This document shows positions 46,347 through 53,774 of a DNA stretch of 64,000 nucleotides, in pieces. The number at the start of each line of letters is the position of its first letter. The first letter of the stretch is position 1. Under the pieces are notes generated by a model, which did no database searches, was not told where the DNA came from, and saw nothing but the letters and a program-made list of their open reading frames with translations. The stretch is taken from the NCBI GenBank assembly GCA_030272585.1, contig BSYQ01000009.1:2604001-2668000 (forward strand), read 5' to 3'. Source of the DNA: Bryopsis sp. KO-2023 (lineage: Eukaryota > Chlorophyta > Ulvophyceae > Bryopsidales > Bryopsidaceae). Position numbers and translations under genes: made by a program.

Positions 46347-49300
46347 AAGAGGAGGCTAGTGTTGGGTCAGCTAAGCCTCCAGATGATATTGAAATGAAAG
46401 AACCCACTACAAAAACACCAGCCTCACTAAATGATGGTGTTCAAGAGACACCTGTGGTTGCAGCCCCTATTGCAACAGAACAGGAAGCATACACACTGGA
46501 TGGGGTCACTCCAGGAGTGTTAATTCAAAAGAAAAAGCAGTCTCAAAAGAGAGTGGATAAACAAACAGAGGCCACTGTGAGTTTACCCACTAGAGTGGAA
46601 GGAAATGTTGAGGGAAAGGAACCAGTTCAGACTGCAGTAGCTCAGGCTACAGCAGCATATAGAGGATATGAACTGGCAGGATTTATTGGTGCAAAGAAAG
46701 CTACAGCATACATTGATACAGGATCCACTGCTAACTATATTAGCATGGATGCAGTCAAGGAACTGGGACTGCAATACAAACCACAAGAAACTCCTGTTAA
46801 GTTTCTAGATGGTACAGAAAGGAAATCAGTGGGGAGATGTTATGGCATCCCATTTGTCTGTGGAAAGATCCAGCTCTCATTTGATGCTGATGTCTTTCCA
46901 GACAGCAATCACCCAATTCTGCTGGGACTGCCCTGGCTGATACACTACAATCCCAAAGTAGATTTTAAGTCAGGAATAATCACAGTCAACAAGGGCAGAA
47001 AGAGTGTAAAATTACCACTCTCAGTGATGCCTGAATATCAGCTCAAACCCACTGGAGCTACAGAACTTTCCTTTTGTTCTAGTGGCAGAATCAAAAGACA
47101 GATAGAAAAAGGGGAAATCAAACACATCATCATGGTGGTGATTAGGCCAGAGGATGAATCAAAGACTGGAGTAGAAACAATCCCAGAACAAAGGGAAGGG
47201 GATGATCTACAGAAAATCCTGCAGGAGGATATGGATCCCAGGATTAAAGAAGTACTGACTCAGTACAGAAAAGTATTTGCAAAAGATTTGCCTAAGGGTG
47301 TACCTCCTACCAGGCTGGGTCATGAATTCAGGATTGATCTGGAGGAGGGTACAGAACCCATGTATAGACCCCTATACAAACTGTCTCCTCTTGAGTTAGA
47401 TGAGGTTAAAAGACAGTTAGATTACCTGTTGGAGATGGATTTCATAGAACCATCACAGTCACCCTTTGGGGCACCAATCCTGTTTGTCCCTAAGAAAGAT
47501 GGAGGGCTCAGGATGTGCCTGGATTACAGATGGCTCAATAAGAAAACCATCAAAAATAGATACCCTCTGCCCTTACCAGAGGAGATGATTGACAGGGTAC
47601 ATGGGGCTAGATATTTCACTAAGATTGACCTGAGATCAGGCTACTGGCAGATGCCTCTAAGGGAAGAGGACAGGCCTAAGACTGCCTTTAGAAGCAGATT
47701 TGGACACTATCAGTTCAAAGTGCTTTCATTTGGACTTACTAATGCTCCAGCACAATATATGAACATGGTTAATGACATCTTCAAGGATATGTTGGATTTA
47801 TTTGTGCTGATCTTCATTGATGACCTTCTGATCTATTCCAGAAGCATCTCTGAGCATGTAGAGCATCTAGCAGCAGTCTTAGCCAGGCTACAGAAGTATA
47901 GTCTGTTTGCCAAGGCCACCAAAAGTGAAATCTGTGTGAAGGAAACAGATTTCTGTGGATTTTGGTTAAGTGAAAAGGGGATCTCAGCAATGGATGTGAA
48001 AGTTAAGGCAATCAGGGATTGGAAGCCCTTAAAGACAGTTACAGATGTCAGGAGTTTTCTGGGGATGGTTTCCTTCTATAGGAGATTCATCCCAGACTTT
48101 GCAAAGATAGCAGGCCCTCTGCATGACTTAACTAAAAAGGATGTCATGTGGGAGTGGGGATCTGCTCAGGAACAGGCTTTTCAAACACTCAAAACTGCAT
48201 TGATGGGGAAACCAGTGCTGATCCATCCTAATCCAGTGAAAGATTACACTGTGATTAGTGATGCATCTGGGGAAGCAACTGGAGGAGTCCTCTGTCAGGA
48301 TCATGGCTCTGGATTACAGCCCATAGCCTTTTGCAGTAGAAGATTATCAAAGTCAGAACAGAACTACTCAGTGTATGAAAGGGAACTCCTGGGAATAGCC
48401 TACTGCTTGATGCAGTGGAGGCACTATTTAGAGGGCTGCCCAGGAGAAGTCACAGTCTTTACAGACCACCAGCCATTAACAAATTTCATGGATCAGAAGA
48501 TGATGTCAAGACCCCAAGCCAGGTGGCTCAGGGCAGGACATTTCCTCAGCATCAAACCAAAGATTCAGTACATCCAGGGAAAACTGAATCTGGTTGCTGA
48601 TGCACTATCAAGGAGTCTTCCAGCAGAGCAGGAACTCAAAGTAGTGAGTTCATTACAGCCTAGCACAGAAGAGATTACACTCTGGGAACAAGCAACACTG
48701 GCAGATGTTGAAATCAAAGACATCTATAATCAAATACTGGATGGAGAAAGAATTCCAGGCTATGGAATTAATGAATCAGGATTATTGATTTATCAAACTC
48801 AGGATGGACTCATGAAGTTATGGGTACCTCAGGAACTGAGAATGAAAGTCCTTACTGAAGGACATGATAATCAGATTTCAGGACATCTGGGGATAGAGAG
48901 AACTCTGGAGCTGATGTCCAGGAAATACTACTGGAATAATATGAAAAAAGATGTCCAGGAATATGTCAGGACATGTGAGGTTTGCCAGCAAATGAAGCCT
49001 GAGTTGAGAGTTCAGAAAGGCTTGCTGCAACCTATTCCAGTAGCTGAGAAGAAATGGGATCAGATCACTACTGATCTAGTGACTGATTTACCCCCTGTGG
49101 ATGGGTTTGATTCAATTGCAGTGTTTGTTGATAGATTGACTAAGATGGTAAAGTTTATACCCTGCAGCAAAACAATAGATGCACCAGGGTATGCAAGGAT
49201 ATTCTTTGATCACATCTTCAGGAATCATGGGATTCCCAGTGTGATAATCAGTGATAGGGACACTAGATTTGCTAGTAAATTTTGGCAGGAATTAATGAGA

Positions 49301-50128
49301 TGTGTGGGCACTAAAGTAAGGATGTCCACAGCCTTCCATCCTCAAACAGATGGACAAAGTGAAGTCAGCATCAGAACATTAGAGAATTTTCTAAGACCCT
49401 ATGTGGAAGAGCATCCAGAGACATGGATGCAGGGATTAGGGATGGCTGAATTTGCAGCCAACAATGCTGTACACACATCTACAGGATACAGCCCCTTCTA
49501 CTTAATGTATGGGGTGCATCCTCAGCTGCCAGGGGATCTACTGGCTGGAAAAGCTCAAGCTGAAGCAGAATCAGTTCAGGAGATGATATCACACATGCAG
49601 GAAGTCATCAATGATGCCAAAAACAGATATAAGACAGCCCAAGAGAAGATGAGGCAGCAGGCTAATAAGAAAAGGAGGGATGTACAGTTTCAAGTGGGAG
49701 AAAAGGTGTTGCTCTCCACAAAGACATTGAATTTATCAGTCTTGAAACATATTCCAGTAAAAATCAGAAGAAGATATATAGGACCTTTTGTTATTGCTGC
49801 TGCAGTGGGATCTGTGGCATATAGATTGGTGTTACCAGATGGATGGAAATTACATCCTGTATTTCATGTATCAAAGTTAAGAAAACTTCAGGAGAGTTCA
49901 AAGTTTCCTAGGGAGGTAATGGCACCTCCAGCAGAATTAGATTCTGAGGGAGAAGAGGAATTTGAAGTTGAGGCTGTAGTAAGACATAAGTTTTCAGGAA
50001 GAAAAAGGAGATTTTTAGTAGTCTGGAAGGGGTATCCACTTAGTGAAGCAACCTGGGAACCCCAAGACAATTTATTGAATGCATCAGAGATCCTGGCTGA
50101 TTATAAAAGGAGAGCTGGGATCAGGTAG
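46259..50128 (+). CDS. Chromovirus Pol (protease, RT, RNase H, integrase, chromodomain)
   Basis: Open from 46259 in the -1 frame relative to gag; translated as Gag-Pol after the shift at 46343. Domains in order: aspartic protease with IDTGSTANYI (about 46711-46740); reverse transcriptase with FTKIDLRSGYWQM and the catalytic FIDDLLIYS (about 47812-47838); RNase H with VISDASGEATGGV and VFTDHQPL; integrase with the HHCC zinc site (H-LGIER...C-EVC) and the DDE residues in TTDLVTDL, ISDRDTRF and TDGQSE; and a C-terminal chromodomain (FLVVWKGYPLSEATWEPQDN, about 49998-50060). The chromodomain directs integration to particular chromatin and defines chromoviruses. No stop or frameshift is seen, so the element may be active. 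There is no envelope. Confidence 0.96.
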   Translation: MFSMWKHRAWGETVSQTVPSSESPEEGKLKEEASVGSAKPPDDIEMKEPTTKTPASLNDGVQETPVVAAPIATEQEAYTLDGVTPGVLIQKKKQSQKRVDKQTEATVSLPTRVEGNVEGKEPVQTAVAQATAAYRGYELAGFIGAKKATAYIDTGSTANYISMDAVKELGLQYKPQETPVKFLDGTERKSVGRCYGIPFVCGKIQLSFDADVFPDSNHPILLGLPWLIHYNPKVDFKSGIITVNKGRKSVKLPLSVMPEYQLKPTGATELSFCSSGRIKRQIEKGEIKHIIMVVIRPEDESKTGVETIPEQREGDDLQKILQEDMDPRIKEVLTQYRKVFAKDLPKGVPPTRLGHEFRIDLEEGTEPMYRPLYKLSPLELDEVKRQLDYLLEMDFIEPSQSPFGAPILFVPKKDGGLRMCLDYRWLNKKTIKNRYPLPLPEEMIDRVHGARYFTKIDLRSGYWQMPLREEDRPKTAFRSRFGHYQFKVLSFGLTNAPAQYMNMVNDIFKDMLDLFVLIFIDDLLIYSRSISEHVEHLAAVLARLQKYSLFAKATKSEICVKETDFCGFWLSEKGISAMDVKVKAIRDWKPLKTVTDVRSFLGMVSFYRRFIPDFAKIAGPLHDLTKKDVMWEWGSAQEQAFQTLKTALMGKPVLIHPNPVKDYTVISDASGEATGGVLCQDHGSGLQPIAFCSRRLSKSEQNYSVYERELLGIAYCLMQWRHYLEGCPGEVTVFTDHQPLTNFMDQKMMSRPQARWLRAGHFLSIKPKIQYIQGKLNLVADALSRSLPAEQELKVVSSLQPSTEEITLWEQATLADVEIKDIYNQILDGERIPGYGINESGLLIYQTQDGLMKLWVPQELRMKVLTEGHDNQISGHLGIERTLELMSRKYYWNNMKKDVQEYVRTCEVCQQMKPELRVQKGLLQPIPVAEKKWDQITTDLVTDLPPVDGFDSIAVFVDRLTKMVKFIPCSKTIDAPGYARIFFDHIFRNHGIPSVIISDRDTRFASKFWQELMRCVGTKVRMSTAFHPQTDGQSEVSIRTLENFLRPYVEEHPETWMQGLGMAEFAANNAVHTSTGYSPFYLMYGVHPQLPGDLLAGKAQAEAESVQEMISHMQEVINDAKNRYKTAQEKMRQQANKKRRDVQFQVGEKVLLSTKTLNLSVLKHIPVKIRRRYIGPFVIAAAVGSVAYRLVLPDGWKLHPVFHVSKLRKLQESSKFPREVMAPPAELDSEGEEEFEVEAVVRHKFSGRKRRFLVVWKGYPLSEATWEPQDNLLNASEILADYKRRAGIR
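46337..46380 (+). promoter_or_regulatory. -1 ribosomal frameshift signal at the gag-pol junction
   Basis: The heptamer G-GGA-AAC (46337-46343) sits in the gag frame as X-XXY-YYZ, directly before the gag TAA. After a 7-nt spacer comes a stem: GGAGGCTAG (46351-46359) pairs with CTAAGCCTCC (46371-46380), nine base pairs with one bulged A. Pol is in the -1 frame. Heptamer, spacer and stem match known -1 frameshift sites. Confidence 0.85.
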
Positions 50129-50370
50129 AAGTTAGATGCACTTTTGATTCTGTGGCTGAAGGATCAGGAATCCCAGTGACTAGGGGATGGGTTGCATAAG
50201 GGCAGTGAAGTGTTTTCTGAACTTCTGTGGGTTAAGGATTTTATGGGGATCTAATTATCCTTTCAGAAGTGCAGGGAGCTTGGGATTTGCATCACCCTAG
50301 TTCAGAGTTACTTTTACAGAATCAGAAGGATGCATTTGATGGATACTTGGTGAGGGCACCAACTGCCCCC

Positions 50371-50380
50371 AGGGGGGAGG
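50371..50380 (+). promoter_or_regulatory. Polypurine tract
   Basis: AGGGGGGAGG lies 4 nt before the 3' LTR, the normal position for the primer of plus-strand synthesis. Confidence 0.8.
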
Positions 50381-50384
50381 CAAT

Positions 50385-50897
50385 TGATACCAGCTGCTGA
50401 CGTCCAGGGACGTCAGACGTCAAAGGCGTCATGCATCTGACGTCTGTGAAGCGTCAGATGCATCCCCGGTAGATGACAGCATTCCCCTGAGGAGATACTA
50501 CTGAATTACAGCGAGGAAACCACCGCAAGAGCACCTGGTCAAGACAGTGGTTCGATCGACTAAAGTGAGACTCGCAAGGCGAAGGTCTCGGGTTTGACTC
50601 TGAGTGAGAACGTGCTTTGGTCTGGGCCTGTGTGTGAGTGTGTGAGTGAGTCAGGAGTAGAACTGGCGGCTGTGAGTCAGGGTAGTGGGAGTGTTACGGG
50701 TGGTTAGTCACCCTCGGGAAAGTCGAACTGGGAGTTAAATGATGGGACGCTTGATGTAACCTTGCTTTTCAGTGATCTGTTTGTGTGACCCCGAGTCTGT
50801 GACCCGTGCGATTTTGTGTGACCGTTCCGCCGCCGCCTCACTCTTTTCCGAGATAGGAGACGTCGCTCGCGGACGTCAGTCTTCCCGAGCGATAACA
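50385..50897 (+). repeat. 3' LTR of the chromovirus
   Basis: 513 bp, same ends (TGATACCAG...GATAACA) and, as far as I can compare, same sequence as the 5' LTR. It is followed by the target duplication GGAAC at 50898-50902. It truncates the DIRS reverse transcriptase ORF on the other strand. Confidence 0.97.
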
Positions 50898-52735
50898 GGA
50901 ACTAGGCACAAGGCTGGCAGACGATTGCGGAGTAGAAACTCGATAGTCGTCGGCAACTCCGAAATCGGGGGAAACACCCAGTTGCGTTCCCTGCGCCAGC
51001 TCGCTAGGGGATGACGTAAGCAGTCGCCCCCCTCCGTGCCCGGCTCCGCCTGTAAGGAGTGGTACCGCCCCAGCTGACGAGTTCCCAAGGATGCGTACCG
51101 GTCGCACGTGCAGTGGTACTGGCGTTGGATAATCGTGAATAAGGACGGGTGTAGTCTGTACTCCTCGGCTGACGTAAGTCGGGACAGGATGTCGGGCATG
51201 GTGTTGTCCTTGGAAGGGATCCACTTGAGGTCCATATCGATTCCCAAAGAATCCAGGAGGCGATACACGTGACTGTACGTGCGTTGCAACGCGCTCGATC
51301 TGGAATTCTGTCGACTCAGCACCCAGCGAGTGACCAAACTGTCTGTCACCAGGGTGATGCGATGATTGCGCAGCTCCGATTTGAAGTGTTCGACGGCTTT
51401 GCGAACCGCCGTAATCTCCAGGCCGTTGATGTGTTGCTTCTCCGTGTGTTGCCAAAAACCCGCGGCGAGCGCGGAGACCCTCTGTCCAGGGGTTTCCAAC
51501 TTCGCTCCCCATCCTGTTGTACTCGCGTCGACGCTCAAGGTGTGAGTCGGAAGTGGTGGCCACAGTGCCATGGAAACTTTGTTGGGGTCGAGCTTCTGCC
51601 AGTGTCGAAGCTCCGCCAAAGCTGGACGCGAAACCTGTACCCGACTGCTCCAAGAACGCAGCCCGTGGAGACATCGATAGAGGTGGTGGAGCCAGTAGCG
51701 CGTTCCTGGAATGGCGAGGCGACACGACTGCGCATAGCCTGTGAACTGGGCGAGATCCCGAGCGGGCAATCGCCGTCCCTTCTGCAGAGCCGAAACTCGC
51801 ACGCGGCGAGCGAGCTTCTTCAGCTTCGCGAGCCTGTGTGGTGGCAAAACAAATAAGCACGACTCGGTATCGATTAGAAAACCGAGGTGCTGAAGTCGTC
51901 GCTGTGGTTTCCAGGAAGATTTTTCTTCCTTCCACTGTAATCCCAATTGTCCCATCATGCCTCTGACTAATGATCCAAAAATTTCTAACTCTGTGGGGTC
52001 TCCATGCATCCCCATAAAATCGTCTAAATACCATGTGATCCTGACTGGATCGGACGAATTCCGATATCTCTCCCAAAACTTGAAAATAAAATCATGATCC
52101 CCTTGGGATTCAAGATGTGCTACCCCTCCGGGGTGCCGTAAAAATCGAACGAACTGTTGTATAAGTTCGCAAAAAAGAAGGGGAGAGCCCCGATAACCGA
52201 AAGGAAGGGAAGTACAACGAAAAAACTCCCCTTCCATCTCAAATTCGAAAAACTGTTGATGCATGGGGTCTATACCCAAATGAAAAAATGCATCTTTAAG
52301 ATCCCATTTGATGAGGTAATCATTAGGTCTGAGATGCGAAGAAAGAGACCTAAGATCCTCATATTGAACTGGGTGAGGTTCGACCTGGCGATTCAACGGT
52401 CGCAAGTCGATTATCAATCGCTTCCCACTAACCTCTCCGTTCTCATTTCGTTTATCCACTAAAAAAGCGTGACTGCAAATCCCATTCGCGCTAGGCGCTG
52501 CGATTTTCTGAATCGCCCCTTTTTTGAGATAATCCTGTTTAATTTTTTCCCATTCGTCGTTCTTTTCGACTGATCTCACTCTTTTTCTCGGAAAAACAGG
52601 GTCGGGTACGCCGACGAACCTGGCGCGAATACCGTTTCTGATACGGTTGAGCACCCTTTGGCTCGTCCCCACTCGAACCCATTCCTGATAGCGAGCTCGT
52701 ACCTGGAGCGAAGTCCACGCCTGGTACGGATCCAT
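50898..52735 (-). CDS. DIRS-like reverse transcriptase/RNase H, interrupted near its 3' end
   Basis: Starts at ATG 52735 directly on the gag-like stop. Residues about 90-290 form the reverse transcriptase, with LIIDLRPLN, LIKWDLKDAFFHL, LPFGYRGSP and the catalytic WYLDDFMG at about 52010-52036. An RNase H domain follows with SVDASTTGWGAK, GLEITAVRKA, VTDSLVTRW and KWIPSKDNTMPDILSR. The reading frame enters the nested LTR at 50897 and stops shortly after. Without the insertion the same frame runs on to 42931, adding about 60 codons beyond the break. Apart from the insertion I see no stop or frameshift. Confidence 0.85.
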
Positions 52736-53418
52736 TACTCTGTTTTTGTCGTTTTCTCCTTACTGCGATCACGAAAGCCTCCACTGCTTCCTGCGCCGTT
52801 TTCGTTTCGTTTTCGTCCCTGAGGTCGAGAGCCCTGAGCGCGCTGTTGTCCTAGGGACTTAGAAAGCGATTTCAGATAATCCTCGCTCAAACTCTCTAGT
52901 GTGCTGACCGTTCTTGTTCCACTAAACTGTTTCGCCGCAAATGAAAGGCGTATTTTTTCTTGCAAAAGTTTCCACGCCCCAGGGTGACTATCACCACTAT
53001 CCGCCTTCAACCTCAACACTTCTAAACTTTCGACGGAAAGAACTAGAGTCCTGTAAAAGCCTTGAGCGTAAGGGCCTAGCACTTGGCGCACTGCAGGTGG
53101 CGTGTGCGGACTGCAAAGAATAGTCAAAAAACCACTTGTGAGGTCGAACAAAGCTGAAACAACCGGCGACCAGGTTCGGAGCTCGCTCGCGAATCCCCCA
53201 GGCCCGAGTTTTTCTAACAAACGAAAACCCTGAACTGTCCCTTCGATAGGGAAGTAGTCTCCTAACGTAGTTCCACTCGGACGATCAACCGGGTTAGTCG
53301 TAACGTGGGGTATTTTTTCGATCGCGGTAACAAAAGACTGCCTCACGTAGGCTTCGTCAAAATTTCCTAGGTCCTGGCCTAGTATATGTCGCAAAGCTTC
53401 TAGCAAAGCGTTTTCCAT
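52735..53418 (-). CDS. DIRS-like element gag-like ORF, 227 aa
   Basis: First ORF of the DIRS-like element, starting at ATG 53418. It encodes a mostly helical protein with a basic, Gly/Arg/Ser-rich C-terminus (QGRKRNENGAGSSGGF) suited to binding nucleic acid, and no zinc knuckle. Position and composition suggest the structural (gag-like) protein. Its stop codon overlaps the ATG of the reverse transcriptase ORF as TAATG at 52735, an arrangement that allows termination and re-initiation. A TATA-like TTTAAAAG lies about 100 bp upstream, within the element leader. Confidence 0.7.
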   Translation of the reverse strand: MENALLEALRHILGQDLGNFDEAYVRQSFVTAIEKIPHVTTNPVDRPSGTTLGDYFPIEGTVQGFRLLEKLGPGGFASELRTWSPVVSALFDLTSGFLTILCSPHTPPAVRQVLGPYAQGFYRTLVLSVESLEVLRLKADSGDSHPGAWKLLQEKIRLSFAAKQFSGTRTVSTLESLSEDYLKSLSKSLGQQRAQGSRPQGRKRNENGAGSSGGFRDRSKEKTTKTE

Positions 53419-53774
53419 TCGGGGGTAAAGTTCTCCTTCAAGGAGCCGATCCGTTCACGGGAGTGAAGGTCGGTTTTTGCAAAAAGCAAAAAGGTGGCGA
53501 GAACATAAGGACAACGCCTTTTAAAGCCACAGAAGTAGCCACAATCGAGAACAAGGCGAACGCTGCCCCAAACACAAAATGCAAGCGCTGCCACAAATGC
53601 GTCAGCCGCGGCTGACTGTGCCAGCAAAACCCGCCCAGCACCGAACCAGTCCATAAACTCATGAACTAAAAGTTAATAACACAAACATGAAATTCAAACC
53701 CAGTTCCTGAGCTGGATGCCAGATTGAATAAATTCTGTCCAGGCAATAATCGTCCAAATGCTCTTCGCCCAAAT

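Larger units (their letters stand above)
43112..50902 (+). mobile_element. Ty3/gypsy chromovirus, apparently complete
   Basis: A full LTR retrotransposon: 5' LTR 43117-43629, primer site, gag, pol with protease, reverse transcriptase, RNase H, integrase and chromodomain, polypurine tract, and 3' LTR 50385-50897. The 5-bp target duplication GGAAC flanks it at 43112-43116 and 50898-50902. The LTRs are both 513 bp, and I see no difference between them. Both ORFs are open. These facts indicate a very recent insertion. There is no envelope gene. The internal region uses A-ending codons and is clearly different in composition from the surrounding DIRS-like element. Confidence 0.97.
41891..53418 (-). 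mobile_element. DIRS-like (tyrosine recombinase) retroelement, split by a nested chromovirus
   Basis: On the minus strand, reading from 53418 to 41891, the order is a gag-like ORF, a reverse transcriptase/RNase H ORF and a tyrosine recombinase ORF, with no DDE integrase and no LTRs of its own. This is the layout of DIRS elements, which integrate with a tyrosine recombinase and so make no target duplication. The element is interrupted at 43112-50902 by a complete LTR retrotransposon. Removing 7786 bp restores continuous reading of both downstream frames. Terminal inverted repeats were not found, so the outer limits are those of the coding region only. Confidence 0.85.

Noticed and set aside
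50838..52076. Alternative 412-codon frame as an independent gene
   Set aside because: Its last codons are inside the inserted LTR. It is better explained as the upstream part of the recombinase frame of the DIRS-like element, and is reported as a finding, not as a separate gene.
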